Positions 37,808-45,062 of a stretch of 64,000 nucleotides of DNA are shown piece after piece (positions within the stretch are counted from its first letter, which is position 1; each line of letters opens with the position of its first letter). Under the pieces are notes generated by a model, which was not told the DNA's origin, searched no databases, and was given only the letters and a program-made list of their open reading frames with translations. Source of the DNA: Komagataeibacter sp. FNDCR2 (lineage in GTDB: Bacteria; Pseudomonadota; Alphaproteobacteria; Acetobacterales; Acetobacteraceae); contig NZ_JAIWOU010000001.1 in NCBI RefSeq assembly GCF_021295395.1, positions 65,001-129,000 on the forward strand. The letters are read 5' to 3'. The position numbers were made by a program, and so were the translations under genes.

Positions 37808-38209
37808 TCACATATCATGGGACTGCGGACATGATCGGTCAGCCGGAGTGCGACCGTTTGGGCCGCCGCCTCGGGCGCGGCGCACCCGGAAGGCCCCGCC
37901 CGGGGAGACCGGGAGGGACGGCGACGTCTCTCCCATTTCCGGCTGGCCGAGTGACTGACAAGAAATGTGACGGTCCCCGTCATCGACGGTAAAACGGTCG
38001 GCAATGAATGCGGCGAAGGACGGATCGTCCAGCGGGCAACCGGCTGGCCAGCCTTCGTTGAAACGACGGGTCCATAGGATACGGCCCGAACCGTTCGCAG
38101 GAGGGACGCGGCAGTCGGGGGCGGGTGTCAGGCCGTAGTCCATGTCACCAGCATGGAGGACGGTCGCACCGGGCGAGCGCGATATCCTCTTGTGTCGCAC
38201 GTTTTCCAC
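37808..38209 (-). pseudogene. degenerate inverted copy of a DUF736 gene
   Basis: The minus strand reads DCRVPPANGSGRILWTRRFN, then [18 protein letters not shown]. This parallels the DUF736 gene at 38517 ([39 protein letters not shown]). The DNA after the homologous part also matches: both copies run into a GGTCTCCCCGGGCGGGG hairpin-like end. The N-terminal DUF736 motif MANIGSFKK is missing, and the upstream part of the open frame is unrelated. It appears to be an old inverted duplication that has decayed, although the frame itself is open for 133 codons. Confidence 0.6.
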
Positions 38210-38341
38210 CTGTCGGACCGGTCATGCCCGGCATCGTATCTCCTGGGGGGCTGTCGGGTCCGCACACCATGGCCTCTGTCGGATGGCTGATCTAGCCGAA
38301 GACCGGCTGCGCCTCGATCGGCTGGCCGCAACGGCGTTCCT

Positions 38342-38426
38342 GAACTTTCTTCCCCTGCCGGCTGCGCCGCCATTCCTCGCGAGACAAGAAAGTTCCGGCC
38401 CTGCCGTCCTCCGCTGCGCTTCGGCC
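38342..38426 (+). repeat. hairpin element B (upstream of DUF736 gene)
   Basis: The arms GAACTTTCTT (38342-38351) and AAGAAAGTTC (38386-38395) enclose 34 nt ending CTCGCGAGAC. The 28-nt block at 38399-38426 repeats that of element A with five transitions only. It lies 90 nt before the ATG at 38517, nearly the same distance as A from its gene. The stem sequence differs from A, but pairing is kept. Confidence 0.7.
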
Positions 38427-38516
38427 CTGAAGGGTGCTCTGCCGCTCGCCTCCGGCTGGTCGATCGCCATCGAGGCCACGGTGGTCGCGGCCCGATAACA
38501 GCATGGAGATACGACA

Positions 38517-38840
38517 ATGGCTAACATCGGTTCCTTCAAGAAGGTGGGCGAAGGCTTCGAAGGCGAAATCGTCACCCTGGCCCTGCAGGCCCGCAACGTC
38601 CGGCTGGTGGCCGAAACCAACCGTCCCAACGATAACGCCCCCAACTACCGCGTCTAGCTGGGCAGGATTGAACTCGGTGCGGCCTGGACCCGCCGTTCCA
38701 ATGAAGGGCGCACCTATCTGAGCCTGAAGCTGGATGATCCCTCCTTCGCCGCCCCGATCTTCGCCAACCTGTTCACCGACGAGGAAGGCGAGGGCTACTC
38801 CCTCATCTGGACCCGGCCCCGCAGCCGGAACGGGGAGTAA
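38517..38840 (+). pseudogene. DUF736 gene with in-frame amber codon
   Basis: The gene starts MANIGSFKKVGEGFEGEIVT, the family opening, after GGAGAT. Codon 47 is TAG (38655-38657), exactly where family members have an aromatic residue before [10 protein letters not shown]. The same frame then continues to 38840 with the full C-terminal half ([22 protein letters not shown]). One base change would restore a 107-residue protein. It could be a recent null allele, read through by an amber suppressor, or a sequencing error. DUF736 proteins are small beta-rich proteins found in almost all ICEs of this type; their role is unknown. Confidence 0.85.
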
Positions 38841-38855
38841 ACTCCCCACTACCAA

Positions 38856-38896
38856 CCCCGCCCGGTCTCCCCGGGCGGGGTCTTCCAGGTCTTTTT
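38856..38896 (+). terminator. terminator after the DUF736 gene
   Basis: A perfect 10-bp stem (CCCCGCCCGG / CCGGGCGGGG) with a five-base loop at 38856-38880, followed shortly by TCTTTTTT. It lies 15 bp after the stop. Confidence 0.8.
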
Positions 38897-39002
38897 TCCA
38901 CGTGATCTTCCGGGGCGCGGGTAATCGTGCTGGTCGCCCGACGTGAGACGCAGGCAGAATACGAGGCTTTCCCTCAGCCTTCCCATTGTGCCATGCGCGA
39001 GG

Positions 39003-39078
39003 GCGCACCGCGTCAAGGACGCGTGGTCCCCCCAATTTTGCCCGACGCACCCGTGCCGGGCACGCCGAACAAAATCGG
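39003..39078 (-). repeat. hairpin element C (inverted orientation)
   Basis: The arms CCAATTTTG (39032-39040) and CAAAATCGG (39070-39078) pair at 8 of 9 positions around 29 nt. Read on the minus strand, the order (ATTTTG stem, GTGCC, GGCAAAAT, then GTCCTTGACGCGG) parallels element A. The match is weaker than between A and B. The rest of the 38841-39182 gap contains no gene that I can see. Confidence 0.45.
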
Positions 39079-39182
39079 CTCCCCCACGCGCCGGCAGGCC
39101 GGTCGCCTGCGGCGATCCCTGACCCGGTCCGCCCCGGCATGAGCCGTGCGTCCTGTCTTCGAGAAACGAAAGGAGCAGGACG

Positions 39183-39320
39183 ATGACCACGTTACACGAC
39201 CACATCCAGATGCTGTGCGCCGAACTGACCAGCTTTCACCTCAGCCGGCGCGAGCGCCTGCAGATCGAGCGCGAACTCAAAGAAGCGCTTGCCCGACGCG
39301 ATGCCGAGCCCCCCGCCTGA
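39183..39320 (+). CDS. small ICE protein (45 aa)
   Basis: A 45-codon gene starting MTTLHDHIQMLCAELTSFHL, with AAAGGAGCAGG eight bases upstream. The product is a basic amphipathic helix (SRRERLQIERELKEALARRD). An intrinsic terminator overlaps its stop, so it is a self-contained short transcription unit. I do not know the family by name. The strong ribosome site, coding-like composition and terminator all support a real gene. Confidence 0.72.
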   Translation: MTTLHDHIQMLCAELTSFHLSRRERLQIERELKEALARRDAEPPA

Positions 39321-39334
39321 CGGGGGGCTTTTTT
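39307..39334 (+). terminator. terminator overlapping the stop of the 45-aa gene
   Basis: AGCCCCCC (39307-39314) pairs with GGGGGGCT (39322-39329), followed by six T. The left arm encodes the last residues of the small protein. Confidence 0.88.
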
Positions 39335-39430
39335 CTGGTCAGCCCGACGGTCTTGTCCGACAGGACTGGAGCCGCCTGAATGGTGCGTGGACGCCGATTC
39401 CTTTTTCCCATCGTCCGGAAAGAACGACGT

Positions 39431-39460
39431 TGAATATTCACAATGCGACTATTATAGTCG
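39431..39460. promoter_or_regulatory. tandem palindromes ahead of the XRE gene
   Basis: A perfect 10-bp palindrome TGAATATTCA (39431-39440) is followed by CGACTA-TTA-TAGTCG (39446-39460), also perfect. They lie 43-72 bp before the XRE-type regulator, in an AT-rich pocket. Autoregulatory operator is the likely role. Confidence 0.6.
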
Positions 39461-39502
39461 TATTTCTGGTGTGCAGGCCTTGCGTGTCGGATGTGATCGC
39501 GG

Positions 39503-39787
39503 ATGATCACTGGCCGACAGGTAAGGGCGGCACGGGCACTTCTGAACTGGACACAGGAAAGGCTCGCTGAAAAGGCCCTCGTAGCATTGACCGCGCTCAA
39601 GCGCCTTGAATCCGAACGCGGTCTGGGTGTTCATGAGGGCACGATCGATCAGGTCCGTCGTGCGCTGGAAGCGGCGGGCATTCTGTTCATCGAGTCCGGA
39701 CAGGGACGCGGCGTCATGTTTCTTAACGAGACTTCCGATATCCTGGTGCGGCAGGGTAGAGGGCGTGGCCGGGTGGAATCCTCCTGA
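39503..39787 (+). CDS. XRE family helix-turn-helix regulator
   Basis: The 94-residue protein has the helix-turn-helix in QVRAARALLNWTQERLAEKA and LTALKRLESERG, then the typical tail TIDQVRRALEAAGILFIESG and GRGVMFL. This compact XRE type is common in alphaproteobacterial ICEs and prophages. Two palindromes upstream are probable binding sites. It may control the replication/transfer genes that follow. Confidence 0.9.
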   Translation: MITGRQVRAARALLNWTQERLAEKALVALTALKRLESERGLGVHEGTIDQVRRALEAAGILFIESGQGRGVMFLNETSDILVRQGRGRGRVESS

Positions 39788-39917
39788 TCCGCTCCGGTCA
39801 TGTCATTCCTTGCCCTTTGAGCGCGCTGATTTCTGGCGGGGCATGCGAACCGGGCCGGTCAGCAATCCCGATCTTTGTTATCGAAGCGATCTGGTTGCGG
39901 TATCATGAGGAACCGTC

Positions 39918-40181
39918 ATGACGGAGCCGTCTTTCCTCGATCATCCGCCTCTCACCCAACGGGTGAACGCCTACGACGAAGCGCATCTCGGGCTCTATCT
40001 GCGCCTTCTGGTCGCGGACGAGGAAGGGGCGGACTGGCGCGAAGTCGTTGCCGTGCTGTTCGAAATTGATCCGGTTCGTGAACCGGTGCGCGCGAAGGCT
40101 GTTCATGACAGGCATCTGGCACGGGCGCGCTGGATGACCGCAGCCGGTTTCCAGCATCTGCTGCAACCGCGCCTGCAATAG
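39918..40181 (+). CDS. DNA-binding-like DUF2285-associated small ICE protein
   Basis: The 87-residue protein reads TQRVNAYDEAHLGLYLRLLV, then DWREVVAVLFEIDPVREPVR and AKAVHDRHLARARWMTAAGF. This is the short ICE protein that often precedes the DUF2285/DUF6499 regulator gene; it resembles the C-terminal domain of DUF2285 proteins (DWREV-LFGIDP, HLARA-WM--GY). The function is unknown and is probably DNA binding. The upstream ribosome site is weak. Confidence 0.75.
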   Translation: MTEPSFLDHPPLTQRVNAYDEAHLGLYLRLLVADEEGADWREVVAVLFEIDPVREPVRAKAVHDRHLARARWMTAAGFQHLLQPRLQ

Positions 40182-40319
40182 CCGGGCTTCGCCCCGGCTC
40201 GCGCATCCGCCCTGCGCTTCTCTCCCTGATAAGAAATCAGGGTCTATGCACTCCCGTTCCCGATCTGGCTGATGGAAGCTCCCCCTTTTGCCGCGTGGGG
40301 GACAGACAGGGAGGCCCGT

Positions 40320-41106
40320 ATGCCCACATCCTTCTGGCGTTCACCGGAACTGCGCGACCATATCAGCCGTCTGGACCGCTCCGGTTTCGCCGTCGAATTT
40401 CTCCGCCGTAACACCACCTATCGCCGCGATTATGCCCGTCTGCAACGGCGGATCGGCCGTCGGGGCGTGGATGCCGCCGCCGAGTGCGCGGCGTTCGCCC
40501 GGCGCTGGGGGCTCTGCTTTTGTCCATGCGCCCGATGAACCCGCCCGTCAGGGGCGCATGGTCTGGCGGCCCGAGGTTTCACCGGCCACGCTGATCCTCA
40601 CACCCGCACCATCGGATTTCGCCATCGTGACCCCGATCAATCCGGCGGTGCTCGGAACCATCCTGGCCCGTCATGATGCGGAAGACGACATGTGGCTGGT
40701 GATCGGCGATGTGGCGGGCGATCTTTACCTTCGGCTTCTGAGCCCGCTGGCCATCGGTAGACCCGCCGTGCTCTTGCCGATGGATGACGCCGCCGAACTG
40801 CGTCTCGACGTGGCGCTGCGTTTCTTTCGCAGGCAGCGCGGTCAGCGCGTTGGCCTGCTTCCACGCGCCCTCCAACTCACCCCGCTGCAACGCGCGCGAC
40901 AGATGCTGCTCCTGCTCGCCTTCGATATTCACGAAGCGGGCGGTACCACCCGCGATATCGCCATTGCGGTCAATCGTTCATGGCAGGCGGCTTTGCCAGC
41001 GGTGGAATGGCGCAACACGGCGGCGCGTCGCCATGCGGAGCGCCTGCTTCTTGACGCCCGGAACCGGGTCAGTGGCGGCTATCTGGATTTTTTACGCGGG
41101 CGATAA
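40320..41106 (+). pseudogene. DUF6499-DUF2285 regulator gene with one-base insertion
   Basis: The N-terminal domain (SFWRSPELRDHISRLDRSGF, then FLRRNTTYRRDYARLQRRI and CAAFARRWGLCF) is in one frame up to a stop at 40538. The C-terminal DUF2285 domain (VHAPDEPARQGRMVWRPEVS through AARRHAERLLLDARNRVSGG) is in another frame to 41106. Removing one T from the run TTTT at 40518-40521 joins them exactly. Relatives are single proteins of ~260 residues. If real, the lesion splits the regulator; ATG 40558 could still give the C-terminal part alone. Confidence 0.78.
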
Positions 41107-41326
41107 CACAACCGGTTTTCGCTCCTTCGCGCAGAGTTTTCTCATGTGTTCAACGCTGCCCTATGCCCGGCTGCGCCCGGCATCTCTGGAATACGCTCCG
41201 ACGCGTGGGGGGGGACACTGACCTCGAAAAATCTTCGTCCACCCCCAACGCCCGCTTTCTCCGCCACCGTCATCCCGATCCGCCGCACCGTCCCCGCGGC
41301 GCTTCGAGACCAGATGGAGGCGTACC

Positions 41327-41578
41327 ATGTTCGACAGACACGCGCCGTCACCGGCGCGCTACCTGCGCACACATCAAGCCGCGCAGATCCTTGGCCTTTC
41401 TCCCCGCACGCTGGAAAAATACCGCTGCCATGGCAGTGGCCCGACCTTCCGCAAGCTTGGTGGTCGTGTCGTCTATCTGATCGACGACCTCGACGCCTGG
41501 GCCACCGCCAGCGCCTGCCGGTCCACCTCTGATCCGAATTATGACGAGGCCCGTTCTGCCGGCCTTGATCGCCGGTGA
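41327..41578 (+). CDS. AlpA/excisionase-like helix-turn-helix protein
   Basis: The 83-residue protein has a MerR-type winged helix (RYLRTHQAAQILGLSPRTLE, then GSGPTFRKLGGRVVYLIDDL). Such small proteins act as excisionase-like or AlpA-type regulators in mobile elements. It lies 13 bp before the repA start. The preceding 220 bp (41107-41326) have no gene. It probably controls repA or excision. Confidence 0.88.
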   Translation: MFDRHAPSPARYLRTHQAAQILGLSPRTLEKYRCHGSGPTFRKLGGRVVYLIDDLDAWATASACRSTSDPNYDEARSAGLDRR

Positions 41579-41591
41579 GAGGAGGATGGAC

Positions 41592-42671
41592 ATGCAGGCC
41601 CGCCATACCCTCACGGCCAGCGAGCGCAGCAGGCTCCTGCCGTTCGTTGTCGCCAGCGGCGAGATCAGCCCGCGCGACCAGCGCGATCTGATGGAGCGAC
41701 CGTTTTTCTCGCTGTCCAAAACGAAACGTACGACACCAATCCTCTATGCGGCAGGGGACACGCGCGTCGAGGTGTTCGGGATGCCCGAGCACGGCATGGC
41801 GACGATCTGGGACGCTGACGTGCTGATCTGGGCTGCCAGCCAGATTGTCGAGGCGGAAAATCTCGGCCTGACAACGTCACGCTTCCTGCGTTTCACCCCC
41901 TACCAGTTGCTCACCGGCATTGGCCGACAGACCGGGGCGCGGGATTATGGGCTGCTCAGGGCGGCACTTGCCCGGCTCCAGTCCACCGTGGTCGCTACCA
42001 CGATCCGCAACGGCCAGAACTGGCGACGGCAGCAGTTTTCCTGGATTACCGAGTGGGAAATCTGCGCCAGCCGGAACGGTCGCGCCGCTGGTGTCGAGAT
42101 CGTCATTCCTGAATGGCTCTATCGTGGCGTGATCGACCGTTCGCTGGTGCTGGCCATCGACCCGGCCTATTTCCGGCTGACCGGTGGCATTGAGCGCTGC
42201 CTCTACCGTGTCGCCCGCAAACATGCTGGTCGCCAACGTACCGGCTGGACTTTCGAGATCGGGCATCTGCACCAGAAATCCGGCAGCCTGATGCGTCCCT
42301 CGGACTTTGCCATCCAGATCCGGCGTGCCGCCGTCAGCCAGCCCTTGCCAGGCTATCGCCTGAGCATTGAACGTGCTGGCGTGCGCGAGTTGCTGCGCAT
42401 CCTGCCAACTGACTTATCCACACATCCTGTGGACAACTATGTGGATGGTATCGGGACTTCACACGCATCCACTATCGGGACATCACACGCAGGACTATCG
42501 GGACTTCACACGCACAAACCCCAGCTAAGTCTTTGGCCTGAAACGGCGATTCCGGCCCTTAACTTATCTAACTTAGACTCTAACTCTTATGTTGATGCGA
42601 AGCGCCGTTCTGCGGATAACGCCTCTTGCCCGTCCATTGCCCCCTTCAAGGGACCGGGAGACAGGCCATGA
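41592..42671 (+). CDS. repA: replication initiator protein A
   Basis: The 359-residue RepA-type initiator has MERPFFSLSKTKRTTPILYA, VEVFGMPEHGMATIWDADVL, and TSRFLRFTPYQLLTGIGRQT. Then come the winged-helix core DYGLLRAALARLQSTVVATT and FSWITEWEICASRNGRAAGV. Alphaproteobacterial plasmids and ICEs use this family to start replication. The start at 41592 is best spaced from GAGAGGAGG; ATG 41586 is too close. Its last ~85 codons contain DnaA-box-like sites and three iterons, a candidate origin. It overlaps the DUF2840 gene by ATGA. Confidence 0.9.
   Translation: MQARHTLTASERSRLLPFVVASGEISPRDQRDLMERPFFSLSKTKRTTPILYAAGDTRVEVFGMPEHGMATIWDADVLIWAASQIVEAENLGLTTSRFLRFTPYQLLTGIGRQTGARDYGLLRAALARLQSTVVATTIRNGQNWRRQQFSWITEWEICASRNGRAAGVEIVIPEWLYRGVIDRSLVLAIDPAYFRLTGGIERCLYRVARKHAGRQRTGWTFEIGHLHQKSGSLMRPSDFAIQIRRAAVSQPLPGYRLSIERAGVRELLRILPTDLSTHPVDNYVDGIGTSHASTIGTSHAGLSGLHTHKPQLSLWPETAIPALNLSNLDSNSYVDAKRRSADNASCPSIAPFKGPGDRP
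42414..42514. other. candidate replication origin inside repA (DnaA boxes and iterons)
   Basis: TTATCCACA at 42414-42422 is a consensus DnaA box. TGTGGACAA (42428-42436) is its inverted near-match and TATGTGGAT (42438-42446) another. Three 19-bp direct repeats follow at 42449, 42473 and 42496 (TATCGGGACTTCACACGCA; the second has one change), with 24- and 23-bp periods, about two helical turns. Within the protein they encode the repeat IGTSHA. Confidence 0.75.
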
Positions 42672-43165
42672 CCCGGCACTCTCCCATCTCCCACCGGCAT
42701 CCGGCGGCACTGACGCATGTTGAACTGACTTGGATCGACAGGCGCATCGAACACTGGCTGCGCTTCGGGCATTGCAGCGACGAGCAGACCCTTGATGATC
42801 GCCGCCGCATTTCCAGCTTTGCGCCAGGAAGTATTTTCGCCTTCGTGCGCTGGGCGTCCAATGATCTCGGTATCACCGTCTCCCGGCTGGATATCGTCCG
42901 CGCAGTCAGGGCTGGCGAGGTGTTCCAGACTTTGCCGTTCGTGCGTCCCGGCGGCGAAATTCTCCTGCGTGTCGATAGCTGGCCGAGGGTCGAACATGTG
43001 CTCCGGGCGGTCGATGCCATTGAGGCGCTGGGTCTCGATCCGGCGGATGCAGCGCCCGAATACTGGCGGCATCTCCACCATCGTGTCACCGCAGGACATG
43101 AGCCGCGTGCCTATACGCGCGAGCAGCATTCAGCATGGCTCAAGCGGCGGCAGGTGATGTCATGA
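42668..43165 (+). CDS. DUF2840 domain-containing protein
   Basis: The 165-residue protein has LTHVELTWIDRRIEHWLRFG, FAPGSIFAFVRWASNDLGIT and VRAVRAGEVFQTLPFVRPGG, the DUF2840 pattern. The family is found only next to repA and traF in ICEs and plasmids of this type, and its function is unknown. It overlaps repA upstream and traF downstream, both by ATGA, so the three are translated as one unit. Confidence 0.92.
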   Translation: MTRHSPISHRHPAALTHVELTWIDRRIEHWLRFGHCSDEQTLDDRRRISSFAPGSIFAFVRWASNDLGITVSRLDIVRAVRAGEVFQTLPFVRPGGEILLRVDSWPRVEHVLRAVDAIEALGLDPADAAPEYWRHLHHRVTAGHEPRAYTREQHSAWLKRRQVMS

Positions 43166-43719
43166 CCCGGCGTGGCTGGTTCTTTGCGACCTATTTCGCT
43201 GTGCTCGGTGTGGGCGCGTCGATGGTCCTTCATCCTACGCCACGCCTGATCTGGAACGAGACGGCGAGCGTGCCCGTCGGGTTGTACCGATTGCACCCGG
43301 TTCCCGCGCCGCATGTCGGTGATCTGGTCGCTGTTCGCCTGCCCAGGCACGAGGCGATGCTGCTGACGACACGCAGCTACCTCCCTCTCGGTGTGCCCCT
43401 GCTCAAGCCTGTAGCCGCCCTTGCAGGGCAGACCGTCTGCCGTGCCAGCCAACGCATAACCATCGACGGAAAATTCGCTGGCGACGCGCAATCCGTCGAT
43501 CACCGGGGGCGTCCGCTGCCCGTCTGGCAGGGCTGCCACCGCCTTGAGACAGGGGAAGTCTTCGTCATGAATCCCGCTGAACCACGCAGTCTCGACGGTC
43601 GGTATTTCGGCGCGCTGCCGCTCTCCACCGTCATCGGACGCGCAACGCCAGTCTGGCTTCCGTCCGGGAGCCAGCAATCTGTCGACGTGATCTTCACTCC
43701 ATCCACGAAAGGGCAATGA
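43162..43719 (+). CDS. traF: S26 family signal peptidase / conjugal pilin protease TraF
   Basis: The 185-residue protein has an N-terminal membrane helix (FFATYFAVLGVGASMVL), the serine site ASVPVGLYR (catalytic Ser), and the lysine region LLKPVAALAGQTVC (catalytic Lys), ending GALPLSTVIGRATPVW. In RP4, TraF matures and cyclises the TrbC pilin. Here trbC is 10 kb downstream. It overlaps DUF2840 (ATGA) and is followed by a DUF736 gene one base later. Confidence 0.92.
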   Translation: MTRRGWFFATYFAVLGVGASMVLHPTPRLIWNETASVPVGLYRLHPVPAPHVGDLVAVRLPRHEAMLLTTRSYLPLGVPLLKPVAALAGQTVCRASQRITIDGKFAGDAQSVDHRGRPLPVWQGCHRLETGEVFVMNPAEPRSLDGRYFGALPLSTVIGRATPVWLPSGSQQSVDVIFTPSTKGQ

Positions 43720-43720
43720 G

Positions 43721-44059
43721 ATGACTCAGATCGGTCTTTTCACGCGCACGAAAACCGGCTTTGCCGGGCGCATCCGCACCCTCACCGTGGCGCAGGATAT
43801 CCTTCTCGTTCCGGTCGAGTTTTCCGACGCCGAACATGCCCCGGATTACCGCATCCATCTCACCGATGCCGATGGCCCGGAGGTTGGTGCGGGCTGGAAA
43901 CGCACCGGCGAGAGGGCCGGTGAATACATCGCCGTAGCCCTCGACGACCCCGCCTTTGCACAGCCGATCCGGGCCAATCTCTTCCGTGCCGGTGGGGAGC
44001 GTGCGGTCTGGGTGTTGAACTGGACGCGTCCGTCACGGCGTGTCGAACGCGGGGAGTAA
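43721..44059 (+). CDS. DUF736 domain-containing protein
   Basis: The 112-residue protein has the DUF736 opening TQIGLFTRTKTGFAGRIRTL and end VALDDPAFAQPIRANLF with VWVLNWTRP. It is an intact paralogue of the amber-broken gene at 38517. The start lies one base after the traF stop, so it is translationally coupled. Function unknown. The broken copy may be tolerated because this one remains. Confidence 0.9.
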   Translation: MTQIGLFTRTKTGFAGRIRTLTVAQDILLVPVEFSDAEHAPDYRIHLTDADGPEVGAGWKRTGERAGEYIAVALDDPAFAQPIRANLFRAGGERAVWVLNWTRPSRRVERGE

Positions 44060-44063
44060 GGCA

Positions 44064-44780
44064 ATGCGATGCACGGTTCTCCTCGCTGTCGCCGTCTCGT
44101 CGATGGGTGTCCCTGTGGCCGCTCTTCATGCGCAGAATGTGCCGGGTTCGGTGTCTGGCGGCGCTGATCCCTATGCTGCTTCCATTGCGGAGGCCGTGCA
44201 GCGTTTCGATATTCCCGCGACGTGGATACGGGCTGTGATGGGCGCTGAAAGCGGTGGTGATACCGGCGCGATTTCTGCAAAGGGCGCGCGTGGTCTCATG
44301 CAGATCATGCCCGCGACATGGAGCGACCTTCGTACCCGTTACGGGCTGGGAAGCGATCCGTTCGATGTGCATGACAACATCCTCGCGGGCGCTGCGTTCC
44401 TGCGCGAGATGCACGATCGTTACGGCTCGCCGGGTTTCCTGGCAGCCTATAACGCCGGGCCGGGGCGCTATAAGGACTACCGTGATCGGCAACGTCCGCT
44501 GCCACCCGAAACGCGCGCCTATGTCGCCGGATTGCTGCCCCTGATCGGTCAGGGCGGTGCTGAATCGTTGCTGCCGGTTTCGCATCCCGATCCGCTGTTC
44601 TGGACTCATGCGCCGATTTTTGCCGCGCAGTCGGACGACGCGAGGAAAGGCGTTCCGGTTGCAATGAAGCTGCCGCCGAATGGTGTTCGAAGTGACATCA
44701 TTGCGCATGGTCTTGCGCCTGTCAGGCCGCTTTCGGATGGATTGTTCGTTGTCTCTTCCGCATCGGGAGCATTGCCATGA
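44064..44780 (+). CDS. lytic transglycosylase (SLT domain)
   Basis: The 238-residue protein has a signal peptide (RCTVLLAVAVSSMGVPVAAL), then an SLT domain: AVMGAESGGD with the catalytic Glu, GARGLMQIMPATW, and FLAAYNAGPGRYKDY. It opens peptidoglycan to let the secretion channel pass. The start at 44064 follows GGGGAGTAAGG. It is in the same run as traF and DUF736, with gaps of 5 bp or less. Confidence 0.93.
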   Translation: MRCTVLLAVAVSSMGVPVAALHAQNVPGSVSGGADPYAASIAEAVQRFDIPATWIRAVMGAESGGDTGAISAKGARGLMQIMPATWSDLRTRYGLGSDPFDVHDNILAGAAFLREMHDRYGSPGFLAAYNAGPGRYKDYRDRQRPLPPETRAYVAGLLPLIGQGGAESLLPVSHPDPLFWTHAPIFAAQSDDARKGVPVAMKLPPNGVRSDIIAHGLAPVRPLSDGLFVVSSASGALP

Positions 44781-45062
44781 ATGCGCGCCTTGCGGCGCTC
44801 GCTTCTATCGGCTTTTCACGGTTCATGGATAGTGCCCAGGCCAGAGGACATCATCGCGGGGTGTGTGCTGGCGGGGAAGAATGGGCGCTCTGGGGCTTGG
44901 AGAATGAGAGGCGAGATAAAAGGGCGCACATTGCGCCTCGGTTGGAGTGTTGGTTTTCCTGCGTTTTTTCGTTCTCCCAACAATGTTCTGCTCCTTCCGG
45001 CAATGTTTGCCGCCCCTGTTTTCCCTTGTTGCTCCGGGCTTTTTCGCACATTGGAGGGTCCG
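44781..45062. other. relaxase upstream region, candidate oriT
   Basis: This 280-bp gap between the transglycosylase and relaxase genes has no convincing gene. It contains an inverted repeat GGCGCA-CAT-TGCGCC (44923-44937), then TTTTCCTGCG (44954-44963), loosely like an IncP-type nic core (ATCCTG). A T-rich stretch and GGCAA-TGT-TTGCC follow. Position next to the relaxase makes it the best oriT candidate. An open frame overlapping it (44777-45079) is not coding-like. Confidence 0.4.
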
